Below, one piece after another: positions 50,566 through 60,083 of a stretch of DNA of 64,000 nt. A model generated the notes under the pieces. It was not told the origin of the DNA, did not search any database, and saw nothing but the letters and a program-made list of their open reading frames with translations. Each line of letters begins with the position of its first letter. Within the stretch, counting starts at the first letter, position 1. This DNA is from Thecamonas trahens ATCC 50062. Lineage: Eukaryota > Apusozoa > Apusomonadida > Apusomonadidae. The DNA lies in NCBI RefSeq assembly GCF_000142905.1, contig NW_013657678.1, forward strand, positions 337,381-401,380, read 5' to 3'. A program made the position numbers and the translations under genes.

Positions 50566-52134
50566 TTAGGCCGATGTTGATGCCGAAGCCGAGGCCGAGC
50601 CCCGCGGTGAGACCGAGGGCGAAAGCCAGTCGACGATCGAGCCGAAGAACCAGTTCGATGGAGTAGATGCTGCAGACGTCGGTGTAGTTGCTGCGTGGAG
50701 GTCGGCAAAAAGGTCGCAAACAGCCTGGAGCTTGGTGGCGCGGAGGCTCAGGGCCTCGTTGCCGCGCTCACTCTCACGGGTTACGTACTGCCATGAGCCG
50801 AGCGATGACTGCAGCGCGGCAAGATCAAGTGTGTTGTGCTCGACCGAATGCGAGCGGAGGCGTGACGCCGCTGCAGGGCTTTGCAGGTCGGCGGGGACGG
50901 GCACCGGGGCGGCTGGTTCAGGATCAGCTGCGGGCGCGGGCGCGGGCGCGAGGGCAAAGTGCTGCGCGGCGATGCGTGGTAGCATGAAGAAGCAGAACGG
51001 GAGGATGTCTTCGTGGCGCGAAGCCCGATCCCTGAGCTTGTGCGAGAAGGCCATCCAGTCGTAGACTAAGGTAAAGTAAAGGATGGCCTGCGGCGAGAGC
51101 GAGGCATGAGCAAGGCCGTCGGCCCAGAGCGAGAGACGGAGGAGCGAGATGAAGAGCGGAGTGCGATCCCAGCCCGAAATGCAGTGGACAAGGAGGCCGG
51201 CCGGCTCGTGCCGATCGTCGAGGAGGCCCAGCATGAAAAGGAGATACGATTCGGTCATGGTGACGAGCGACCACGATTGGTAGTGCTGCCACGAGAGATG
51301 GGCGGCGCGCCCAGGCAGAGGAGCATCAAGCGCAAGGACCGAGTTGCACTCGGCGTGGCTCCAGTCAAAGACAAGCTCGTCGGCAGCTTCGGGTGCAGCG
51401 GCAAAGGCGGCAAAATGTTCGACGCCGGGGTAGGGGATGGCGTTGATGGAGATGCCTGCGCGCTGGTACCGCTGGAACGAATCGACCTTTTCGGATGAGC
51501 ACACAAACATGCCCCACTTAACCTTGCGGCCCTCGACCATGAGGTCACAGACGTAGCGTACCCCGAGCGCCTTAAGCAGCGCAATGTCGGCTTCGCGGGC
51601 ACGATCGACAATGTCGCCGGTGGCGGCGGTCCGCGACGCGGTTGCGCCCTCGACCTCCAGCTCGCTCGCATCATCAACGGGCGTCGCCACCGCGCTTGCA
51701 AACCGCAGCGACGACTTGGCCGTAAAGAGCACGGTTTGCCCGAGTGCTTCTTTCTTGGACGCGAGCGTCGACGAGCGACAGATGAACCGCCCACGGAAGG
51801 GGATGACTGGGACCACGAAGCGGCCGCGGACTCGCGCTTGCCGGGCTTTGAAGAACAGCGCCTGCAGCGTGGCAGAGTCAGTCGGCCCGGGCGCTCGCGC
51901 ATCGGCCGCCCGCGCGTTGAGGATAAGGACCCGGGCTGCGTATGTTCCACACAGAATGCCGCCCGGATTGGCCACGCGAACCACCTCGTAGTCCACAGCC
52001 GCCAGCCGCTCGGCGGTCTCCAGCGCGGCATCCACCACAGGGCACGGGGCCGCAGGCGTCGCCGACGCGTAAAAGTGTTCCATCACCTCCACCAGGCCCG
52101 CACAGAGGTCATCATCCGTAGGCAAGCCCTGCAT
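50566..52134 (-). CDS. MTMR14: Myotubularin-related phosphatase MTMR14 (Jumpy)
   Basis: 522 residues from MQGLPTDDDL. PI3P/PI(3,5)P2 3-phosphatase family that in animals limits autophagy. The active-site loop VHCISGWDRTPLFISLLRL (Cys near 316, with CX5R intact) and following WADGLAHASLSP are nearly those of animal MTMR14, so it should be catalytically competent. The N-terminal region (ILCGTYAARVLIL) and the LMVEGRKVKWGMFVCSSEKVDS segment are also typical. The open frame extends to a TTG at 52185 without a better ATG; a short upstream exon is possible. The C-terminus is Ala/Ser-rich and poorly conserved. Confidence 0.9.
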   Translation of the reverse strand: MQGLPTDDDLCAGLVEVMEHFYASATPAAPCPVVDAALETAERLAAVDYEVVRVANPGGILCGTYAARVLILNARAADARAPGPTDSATLQALFFKARQARVRGRFVVPVIPFRGRFICRSSTLASKKEALGQTVLFTAKSSLRFASAVATPVDDASELEVEGATASRTAATGDIVDRAREADIALLKALGVRYVCDLMVEGRKVKWGMFVCSSEKVDSFQRYQRAGISINAIPYPGVEHFAAFAAAPEAADELVFDWSHAECNSVLALDAPLPGRAAHLSWQHYQSWSLVTMTESYLLFMLGLLDDRHEPAGLLVHCISGWDRTPLFISLLRLSLWADGLAHASLSPQAILYFTLVYDWMAFSHKLRDRASRHEDILPFCFFMLPRIAAQHFALAPAPAPAADPEPAAPVPVPADLQSPAAASRLRSHSVEHNTLDLAALQSSLGSWQYVTRESERGNEALSLRATKLQAVCDLFADLHAATTPTSAASTPSNWFFGSIVDWLSPSVSPRGSASASASTSA

Positions 52135-52443
52135 TGCCGTCGGCTCGCGAAGCGCGTGGCGGACGGGCGCAAAGTTCGACGACAAAGAGCTTCCGAGTCA
52201 GCGCTCGCGCGGGCGCGGGGAAGGTAGCCTCGCGGAGCAATGTGAGGGCGCAGGCTTGGAAGGAAGTGAACAGCACAAGGACTGAGCCGGGTGCTGTGCC
52301 ACAGAGAGAGATGCGATGCGATGCGTGGCACGGTGGTGCCTTGCCTGACGGGTGTGTGTTCCTTTTGTGGGGGTGGAGTGTGCCATCGCGTGTGACACGG
52401 GCATGCGGCGAGACGAGGCGACAGCGGCAGAACAATGTGACTC

Positions 52444-55400
52444 TCATCCCCCAGGAAAGTCGGCCTGGGTCGCGGCGTCGAGAGCTCGCTTGAGCGAGGT
52501 GATGTTTGGGCGCTGCGACGGCTCGGCCATCCAGCAGCGGGTGATGACGTCGCGCAGGAGCCTGGAGCGGACATGCTCGAGCGGTGGGAGCTGGCAGCGC
52601 ATGATACGGAAGCCTACTTCGACGGCGTTAGAGCCGGAGAAAGCTTGCATGTGTGCAGTGAGCTCAAAGAGGAGGGTGCCCATGACAAAGATGTCTGATT
52701 CCATGGCGTCCGGCTCGCCACGGAGTGACTCGGGCGCCATGTAGGCGACCGACGGGGCGAGCGTCATCGTCGCCATGTTGTGCTTGATGGCGTTGAGGCC
52801 AAAGTCGCAAAGCACCACACCGGAGATGTCTGCCACGTCTGAGCCGCGGAGGAGCACGTTGGTTGGCCGAAGCGCGCCGTGATACTGACCGCGGTCGCGG
52901 TGGAGAACCTCGAGAGCGGCGACGAGGGAGCGGGCGATCGTAAGCGTTGTTGCCGGAGTGAGCGGCATGTCGACGTCCACGCCGCTGCTCGCGGCCCGAA
53001 AGGCTTTCACAAGGAGAACCTCAAGCGAGCCGAGCGGGAGGTACGGGACGACGCACGAGACGAGCGGCGGAGTGGCACAGACGCTGATGGGCGCTGCCAG
53101 GAGCGGCGAGCCAGCAACCAGAGCGGCGGAGCGCTTCATCGCGCTGACGTAGGCGACGAGATCTTCGGGTGTGTAAGTTTGCCGCAGCGAGACCTTGATG
53201 AGCACCTTACCCATCCCGTCGAGCTCCGCTGGGTAGAGCGTGGCGTACGATCCGGTCATCTTTTCACCGCTCTCATCGATGAGGTCTTGGATAGCGTCGC
53301 GGGAGATTAAAAAGGTCGAGCCCACGCGATCAGGCTCAGCCTTGATACTCTGGCCCTTGGCCGTGAGCGCCAGAAGTGAGTCAAGGAGTGAGCTGTTGCC
53401 CTTCTCGGCTATTCGCGACCGCGAGTACAGGTCGGCCTTGCCCGGGGCAGCCGAGCGATCGCAGTGATCGTCAGCGGCAGCATCTGCAACGTAGCGGGCA
53501 CGCCGTTCCTCAAACGAGATGGGAATGAAGTCAAGGTCAATGTCCGACGGTCCGCCGGGAAAGGCGGAGACCAGCTCACCTTGGATATGGAAGCCGGGCT
53601 CCGACTCGACTGCGGTGAGCCGACAGAGTTCGTCGAGTGCTTCCATGGCTGAGCCAACGAGGGTGGCCAAGCCTCCGTCGCCGCGACTTTTGCTGACACC
53701 ACCGTAGACAGCGACGACGCCGATCTTGCTACTGCCGAGCGCTGAATCGAGCTGGGTGAGCGATTCAAGGGCCAGGACAGCTTGGGCAGGGCGATGGAGC
53801 GCAACGGTGACGGTGGCCAACCCCCAGTCGACGACGGTTCCGCCCGCTTCAAGGGCAGTCTCGCGGATCGAGGAGTGGAAGAGCTTGAGCGCATGGGCGG
53901 TGTGGACGAGGGCGTCGCTGAGTGCAGCCTCGATGTTTGAGAACGTGACGGCGATGACAACCACGGTGCCGGTCGGGATCGATTGCATCGACGGGTAGAT
54001 AACCTCAGACGGCTCGTAAAGACTTTCGAGCATGCGCGCGGCCTCACCGAGCGAGAGCCGCTGGTGTGGATCGGCGTGCCACATGCGGGTGATGATCGAG
54101 GCGAGACTGTCGAGCTCGCCAGGCACAAGCATGATGTTGGGTCGGCGACCAGTGCGGACCTGGAGCGCGACTGCCATTGGGTTCTCGTTGGGATACGGGT
54201 CCGATCGGGCAGCAAGCTCAAAGAGCGTGATGGCCAGCGCGTACGCGTCCGACGCCACAGAAAGCGCGTCCGGCCCGCGGTCCAAGATCTCTGGCGCAGC
54301 CCAAAAGAGCGAGCCAAGGTTCTGAGCCTCAGCAGGTAGCGAGGCGTCAGCCGCCTCAACTTGCTTCACCTCTATGTCACTTCGCAGCGACGACATGCCA
54401 AAGTCGACGATCTTGGGCACCCACGAGGCGTCAAACATGACGTTGAGTGACTTAAAGTCGGCATGGACTACCCCGGCCAAGGTGAGGAACTCGAGACCTT
54501 GGGCCATGTTGTGGGCCCACTGGAAGACGATCGAAGCGTCCAGAAAGATGCTGCCATCATGGATGACGTCATAGAGCGAGCCGCGGTCGAGAAACTCGGT
54601 GACAATTGACGGCGGGTCAAGAACGATGCCCATGAACATGACAATGTTGCGGTGGCGAAGGCTCATTAGCATGCGCGCTTCTTCGATAAAGTCGGCGACG
54701 TCCTGGCGCTTGCTAAACGCACGATGAGCGCGTTTGACAGCCACCTCAGTTCCTCGCCACAAAGCCCGGTACACGGTTCCAAAGGCGCCCACACCAACCA
54801 CCGTGCCAACTCTGAGCTCGTCCTGCGAAATCGCGACGTCGGCGTCGGCAGAGAGCCGGAGCTCCGAGGCGCCAACCCGTGCAGACTTGCTCCGGCTCAA
54901 CAAGTACCTGATGACCAAGGCAATCGCGGTTAGATACAGGACGAGCGGAACGATGATAGCGAGGAGGAGCGCAGATGACATGCCTGAATCACCGTCGTCG
55001 GCAATGTCGAGACCGTATACAAACGTCCGGACCGGCGACGGACTGAGCCCATCGCCAGCGGCCATGGCCTTGACGACCACGTCACCCGAAGAGGCAAGCA
55101 CGATTGGGCCCGAGTACTGCGCAGCGCCAGCGGTTGGAGGCGAGCCGTCAAGCGTAAAGTAAATGACAGCATTGGCTGTCAATGTGGTGAGCTGGACAGC
55201 AATCGCCGTCTTGTAGTGGCCCGGCGATGGATGGGCCTGCGGCTCCAGCGTGAGCCGGAGCCGATGCTGGAGGCGGGCAGCTTCGAGGCGCTGGAGCTCT
55301 TGGGCGAGCGAGACATTGGCCGCTGGATCTATGAACATCTCTAGCGCCGAGAGCCATGCAGAGCGGAATGACGGCGGGCTAAAGGTGATGTAGCTCCAGT

Positions 55401-56451
55401 CGAGCAACCTCGTGGCGTGCGAGGTCAGGTCGTAGCCCAGCATAGCCTCGGGCGTGGTTGCAAGCGCCCTACCTCCCACCCAGAGTGGAAAGGCCGAGCC
55501 TGAGGCAGCCACAGAGCTCCTAGCGACGTCGAGAGCGCCGAGGAGGTCACGAGAAAGCGCGGGAAAGGGCGCGTTGATAGGGACGGCAAGGAAGTGGGCA
55601 AAGCCAAGGACGCCGACGTCGAGCGGATCCGAAGCCGAGCTGGACGCCTGCGCACCCCAGGTGATCGGCATGTTGTAGTGCGGAAAGGCAATGGATGCGT
55701 TGCGGCCGGAAGCCGCCGCATCGTAACCGCACGCCAGTAGCGGCGACTGATCGCTTGGCCCAAAGTAGCCTGCGCTAGCGAACGATCGGAGGAGGTGGAC
55801 GGTGGCGTTGACTTCCGGAGATGTGAAAGAGACGTTGAAGCCGAGCGAAAACGCGTGGGTATATGTGGCCCCGTGCATGGCCAGCGCCAAATGGTCAAAC
55901 CAGAGCGACGGGATAGGAGCGTTGCCGGCTGGCCCGAGGCATCGCCTACCCAGCACGACAGCGCGGTGGCAGAAGGCGTGCAACTGCGAGAAGGTGATCG
56001 GAGGCGAGAGCTCAAACCCGGTGAGCTCATCAGGTGAGAAAGCGCAGGTCGAGATGGCACCGAAGAGCGGGAGACTGTTTGCGGCGAGGGCGGCGATAGC
56101 CGGCAGCGGTGGTGGCGAGGCAGGCGACGGAAGGTCATGAAACATCGGGTTGGGCAGAGTGCCAGGCGGCGCTGTGCCTGCAGCAGGATGCAGAGGAACG
56201 AGGTCAGGCCCCACAAGCGACCCGAGCCACGGCGAGTAGCTGGCCAAGTCGACCGGAAGCGACTGAGCGATGACAAGGGCCGGCGTAGTAGTGTTTGCCG
56301 CCGTCACAGCGGCGGCCACTGAGTGCCCCACTCCTCCGCCGGCGGCGTCGAGGTTGAAGACCAATGCACGAAGTTGGACTCCCGAGTCAGCAAAGGCGGC
56401 CACAATGATCATCGCCACGATCAAAGCCGCAATTTGTTTTCTGCGAACCAT
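52444..56451 (-). CDS. Receptor-type TKL kinase with cyclase-like and second kinase-like domains
   Basis: 1,335-residue single-pass receptor in one unbroken frame. The signal/anchor (AALIVAMIIVAAFADSG) precedes an ectodomain to ~485. The ectodomain ends in a CHB_HEX-type beta domain (AVIYFTLDGSPPTAGAAQYS). The membrane helix is at ~490-515. Kinase 1 (~543-800) has VGVGAFGTVYRA, VAVKRA, HADFKSLNVMF (HRD altered to HAD) and DFGMSS, the TKL/Raf-like type, and looks active. Residues ~825-975 resemble a degenerate class III nucleotide cyclase (VVVIAVTFSNIEAAL; EAGGTVVDWGLATVTVAL) but lack obvious metal aspartates. Kinase 2 (~1042-1330) has YHGALRPTNVLL in place of HRD, so it is probably a pseudokinase, though DFG is kept. 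The ligand is unknown. Confidence 0.85.
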   Translation of the reverse strand: MVRRKQIAALIVAMIIVAAFADSGVQLRALVFNLDAAGGGVGHSVAAAVTAANTTTPALVIAQSLPVDLASYSPWLGSLVGPDLVPLHPAAGTAPPGTLPNPMFHDLPSPASPPPLPAIAALAANSLPLFGAISTCAFSPDELTGFELSPPITFSQLHAFCHRAVVLGRRCLGPAGNAPIPSLWFDHLALAMHGATYTHAFSLGFNVSFTSPEVNATVHLLRSFASAGYFGPSDQSPLLACGYDAAASGRNASIAFPHYNMPITWGAQASSSASDPLDVGVLGFAHFLAVPINAPFPALSRDLLGALDVARSSVAASGSAFPLWVGGRALATTPEAMLGYDLTSHATRLLDWSYITFSPPSFRSAWLSALEMFIDPAANVSLAQELQRLEAARLQHRLRLTLEPQAHPSPGHYKTAIAVQLTTLTANAVIYFTLDGSPPTAGAAQYSGPIVLASSGDVVVKAMAAGDGLSPSPVRTFVYGLDIADDGDSGMSSALLLAIIVPLVLYLTAIALVIRYLLSRSKSARVGASELRLSADADVAISQDELRVGTVVGVGAFGTVYRALWRGTEVAVKRAHRAFSKRQDVADFIEEARMLMSLRHRNIVMFMGIVLDPPSIVTEFLDRGSLYDVIHDGSIFLDASIVFQWAHNMAQGLEFLTLAGVVHADFKSLNVMFDASWVPKIVDFGMSSLRSDIEVKQVEAADASLPAEAQNLGSLFWAAPEILDRGPDALSVASDAYALAITLFELAARSDPYPNENPMAVALQVRTGRRPNIMLVPGELDSLASIITRMWHADPHQRLSLGEAARMLESLYEPSEVIYPSMQSIPTGTVVVIAVTFSNIEAALSDALVHTAHALKLFHSSIRETALEAGGTVVDWGLATVTVALHRPAQAVLALESLTQLDSALGSSKIGVVAVYGGVSKSRGDGGLATLVGSAMEALDELCRLTAVESEPGFHIQGELVSAFPGGPSDIDLDFIPISFEERRARYVADAAADDHCDRSAAPGKADLYSRSRIAEKGNSSLLDSLLALTAKGQSIKAEPDRVGSTFLISRDAIQDLIDESGEKMTGSYATLYPAELDGMGKVLIKVSLRQTYTPEDLVAYVSAMKRSAALVAGSPLLAAPISVCATPPLVSCVVPYLPLGSLEVLLVKAFRAASSGVDVDMPLTPATTLTIARSLVAALEVLHRDRGQYHGALRPTNVLLRGSDVADISGVVLCDFGLNAIKHNMATMTLAPSVAYMAPESLRGEPDAMESDIFVMGTLLFELTAHMQAFSGSNAVEVGFRIMRCQLPPLEHVRSRLLRDVITRCWMAEPSQRPNITSLKRALDAATQADFPGG

Positions 56452-56938
56452 GCTGGGAAGGTCCAGATGAGTAGTTACTCACGCAGAGCCGAGTGTGTGC
56501 GTGGGTGTTGGGAGGCTTACGCAAGCGAGTGAGTTTGTTCGGCTTTTGGGTCACCCGGGTCGCCAACACTGCCTTGGTTGCCAATTCGTATCACTCCCCC
56601 GATCCGCCGCTTCGGAGCAATTGTAGTTTCCCCGCTGTTTTTGCTTTGATCGTTGTTGGGGGTGGGCTTTTGGACAACTGTGTGATCTTGACTCGTTCCC
56701 TTGAGCCACCCGCACCTGGTCAAGCTCGAGGCGCTCTTGCAGAGACACACTCCTCGTTTCACCCTCTTCCTCCTCCTATCCCCCTTCCCCCTCCCCCCTC
56801 CCCCTTCCTTTCTTGGCATTGGCATTGCCCCAAGACACGGGAGTGCCTAGTGCCTAGGTGTGAGTGTGGCAAGAGTGACTGCGACCACGCTGTTCGATTG
56901 TCACCCTTGACAGAACACTGCTGTCGTAGGCAAGGAGC

Positions 56939-58003
56939 ATGGCCGGTGAGGATCTAGAGACACGGTGGAATGTGCAGCTAGTGTTGTTCTCGTACTTTGC
57001 TGCGGTGTTTGGCTCGGCGTCGTGCATTCTATTTGTTGACGAGGCGGTGAGGAGCACGAGCCAGCGGCGAAGCATGCTGCTACTTGTGGGCGCGTCGCTG
57101 GTGTTTGGGGTGTGCGGGGTGTGGAGCATGCACTTTCTGGGCATGGCTGCGCTGGAGATCGGCGATCGCAAAGTCACGTTTGATCCGTTGCTCACGACGC
57201 TGTCGGCCTTTGCGCCGCTCGCCTTTGTCTTTCCTTCGCTCTACATCACGCTGGTGGGCCTTAACAACCACCGGCGGCTCGACGCGGCCGGTAGAGCGCG
57301 AAGCCAGAGCGTGGTGAGACCGATGCGGCGGGGCGCATCGTCGTCGCGGATGACGGCCACTGTGGCTAGCATGCACACCACGCTGCGCAATGTGGTTGCC
57401 AACGCGCCGTACATGGCCGGCGGTGCGGTCATGCTCGGCTCGGGCGTTGGCGTCATGCACTACACCGGAATGGCAGCGATCGAGGTTGAGGGCGCGCGGC
57501 TAATCTTTAATCCTGTCTTTATCGTGTTGTGTGTCTTGGTTGCTGTTGCAGTCTCATTTATCGGCCTCTCGATTGTCTTCTTTGTGCCGTACGCCTTTCT
57601 CCGCTTTGCGGCCTCGTTTGTTGTCGGTGGCGCCGTTTGCTGCGCCCACTACACCGGCATGATGGGTGTGACATACCGGTCGATCCGCGCAATCCCGTAC
57701 TCGGCCACGGCTGATCTCGAGCATACCAACGACGCGCTTCGCCTCTCGTTGGTGGTCATCATTGTGTTCTCTTGCATCCGCTTCCTCGCCGAGTCGGTCC
57801 TGCACTACTTGGTTGTGCGCGAGCGCGAGGATCAGGATCTGGCGCTGGAGCGGCTGTTGGCTCTCGCCAAGGATACGCGGTCTGCTGACGCCAGCTCGCC
57901 GATGAATCGGTCACGGGCACCGTCAGGAGCCGACCAGCTCCCGACACCTGGAGGAGGTGTCGGCACACGACGGAGCGTCGCCATGGAGCTGGGCGAGATG
58001 TAG
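56939..58003 (+). CDS. MHYT-domain multi-pass membrane protein
   Basis: 354 residues with about seven membrane helices. Three MHYT-type motifs, each at a membrane face, are visible: WSMHFLGM (~residue 62), GVMHYTGM (~175) and CAHYTGMMG (~235). This domain is best known from bacterial sensors such as YkoW and is thought to bind copper and sense a diatomic gas; eukaryotic copies occur in some fungi and protists. Unlike bacterial proteins it is not fused to GGDEF/EAL or kinase domains. The C-terminal ~65 residues are cytosolic and Ser/Arg-rich. A CT-rich tract lies 130-180 bp upstream, on the coding strand. A signalling role is inferred. Confidence 0.85.
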   Translation: MAGEDLETRWNVQLVLFSYFAAVFGSASCILFVDEAVRSTSQRRSMLLLVGASLVFGVCGVWSMHFLGMAALEIGDRKVTFDPLLTTLSAFAPLAFVFPSLYITLVGLNNHRRLDAAGRARSQSVVRPMRRGASSSRMTATVASMHTTLRNVVANAPYMAGGAVMLGSGVGVMHYTGMAAIEVEGARLIFNPVFIVLCVLVAVAVSFIGLSIVFFVPYAFLRFAASFVVGGAVCCAHYTGMMGVTYRSIRAIPYSATADLEHTNDALRLSLVVIIVFSCIRFLAESVLHYLVVREREDQDLALERLLALAKDTRSADASSPMNRSRAPSGADQLPTPGGGVGTRRSVAMELGEM

Positions 58004-58863
58004 CCGTTGCAAAATTAACAAGGGCAATGATGATGTGGGTCAGGGTCGTGGCCGGAGCAAAAGTTGGGGGTGGATGGTGGAAACCATGGATGCGATTGCA
58101 GCGTCGGAGTGTTGCGCTTGCGCCGTTTTGCGGGCGCTCACGCGAGTGGGGTTTGGTGCCTGAGCTTGAGCTCTGAAGGCGAAGACGGTAAACAGTTCGG
58201 ATCCGTGGGCCCGGGCCGTGTCGTGGATATGACGCCTGCTCCGGGACCCGCACGGGCCGAGGGATGTTTGGTGTGTCTGCGTGTAGTTTCAACTCTTCCG
58301 CCGAAGAGCAGAGGCGCACCGAGTCGAGACACGGCGCGCCGACGATGTAGCATGGCTAGTAAACGGACGTTTCTCCTATGAATCTTCGCTTATTCCAGAT
58401 CATGGTGAAGATGTTCAGTGAAGCTCTCGAAGTATCCGTCCGCCTAGCCTTGCCGCGACACACCAACATCCCTGTGCAGCCCTGCGAGTCAGTGCAGTGC
58501 GCCGCGATGGGAGTGCGGTTGCGGGTGACGTTATGCGCAATGGTCATGATTGTCATCCAACTATAGCCAGCCACCGGCACATTGTTATTCACTGCTCGCC
58601 ATCCGTTGCCGCTCTCGCAGTGGGTTGCGATGTCTGAGGTCAGCGCTGTGCGAGAGCAGACCTGTGGCCTTGGTGAGGGTTATCGCTGGCGGGAGCGGGG
58701 TTGGAAGATGGTGGAAGGTTCCACCGCCTGGGTCGAATGGAACGAGCGCGCGAGCGAACGAACGGGTCGAGTCGAGACTGGCGGTGGCGCGCCAGTTGAG
58801 CTCGCGCAAATAGCGTCGGCTGACTGACTGTTTCTCACTTTTCACACTCCTCTTTGGTCCGTC
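58004..58863. other. Intergenic region before eL34
   Basis: 860 bp with no convincing gene on either strand; the short open frames lack domain content. The eL34 promoter is presumably in the last few hundred bases. Confidence 0.5.
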
Positions 58864-59992
58864 ATGGTGCAGCGTGTCACGTACCGTCGCCGTCTTTCGT
58901 ACAACACCAAGTCCAACCGCACGCGGGTGTACGTTATCTAGGGAGGACTAGAGAGGGGAGAGCGAGAGGCGAGCGCCACGTTACAGTCTGTGTCGCCTTG
59001 CCTGCCCTAGCCTGTCCCGCAGCCTGGAGGACGTGGCCGTCTACAGCGCCTGGGATGCTGTGTCGGAATTTGTATGCCTCGCCCAGTTACTCACCACCTC
59101 ATACGCTCTGCGCTCCCCTCATTCCTTTCACAGCGTCAAGACCCCCGGTGGCCGGCTTGTGGTCCACTACATGAAGAAGAAGCCGAAGGGCGTCTCGTGC
59201 GGTGACTGCGGTGTTCAGCTCCATGGTGTACGTCACAACTCTTGCCCGTCTGCGTGATCCGATGGCTGCCCGCCTCTTGGCTCTTTCCCCCCCTCCCCTC
59301 CTCCCCCAGCTCTTTCCTCCCCGCCTACCCTGTCCTCTGTTGCTGCGCACCTTCTCCGCTGCCTGTTTGCGCCTTTACTATCCGTCTGCTTTGGCAGGCA
59401 GTGCTTGGTCTGAGGCTTGTGCGCGGTAGGCGAGGCCGGGCGTTGCGGCACCGTCGTCGATTATTGTGTGTTGGTTCGAGTGGAGGTCGGATGCCTTGGT
59501 CGGCCTCTCTGGTCCTCTTGCTCCTCTGAAGCCGCCGCGCCCTCTCGCGGGCAACGGCCTCTATCTGCATGCATGGCTGTTCGCGGTCTCGTCGTCGCTT
59601 CTGTTTTGAGCAGGCATGCAGGTCGGCGTGCGGCAGCCAGGCCAATGATGGTGGTTGACGGGGTTTTTGCCGGTGTCGGCCTCTTCTTCCCCCTCCCCCC
59701 TTCCCCCCTCTTTCTCCGCACACACTCACATATTTTCCTCTCTCTGTCACCACAGGTCAAGTGCATGCGTGGCATGCAGCAGTCCCGCGCTGCCAAGAGC
59801 GACCTCTCGGTCAACCGCGCCTACGGTGGCTCGCGCTGCCCGGGCTGCGTCCGCTCGCGCATCACCCGCGCCTTCCTTGTGGAGGAGCAGAAGATCGTGA
59901 AGCGCGTGCTCAAGGCCGCGGCTGCCAAGGAGGCCGCCAAGGCCAAGAAGAAGGCCAAGAAGGCCAAGAAGAAGACCAAGTCGAAGAAGTAA
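58864..59992 (+). CDS. RPL34: Ribosomal protein eL34, three exons
   Basis: Cytosolic 60S protein. Exon 1 (58864-58928) starts [20 protein letters not shown]. Exon 2 (59134-59227) encodes [19 protein letters not shown] and the CGDCG half of a zinc ribbon. Exon 3 (59756-59992) begins [15 protein letters not shown], continues [16 protein letters not shown] with the second Cys pair, then [19 protein letters not shown], and ends in a Lys-rich tail. Introns are 205 nt (58929-59133) and 528 nt (59228-59755); both donors are GTACGT and acceptors end CACAG. Phases join correctly (2/1 and 0). About 130 residues, slightly longer than the human protein because of the Lys tail. All four zinc cysteines are kept. 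Confidence 0.95.
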
Positions 59993-60083
59993 AGCAGCAC
60001 TGTGCGCCTTGAGAAGACCCGTCGCAATGTGGGGGGGGGGGTTGGCATCGCTCGGGGGAGAAGGGCGCTTGCTCGATCACTCT

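Noticed and set aside
58550-58830. Small ORFs before eL34
   Set aside because: Short, overlapping in several frames, no homology recognised; most likely promoter sequence.
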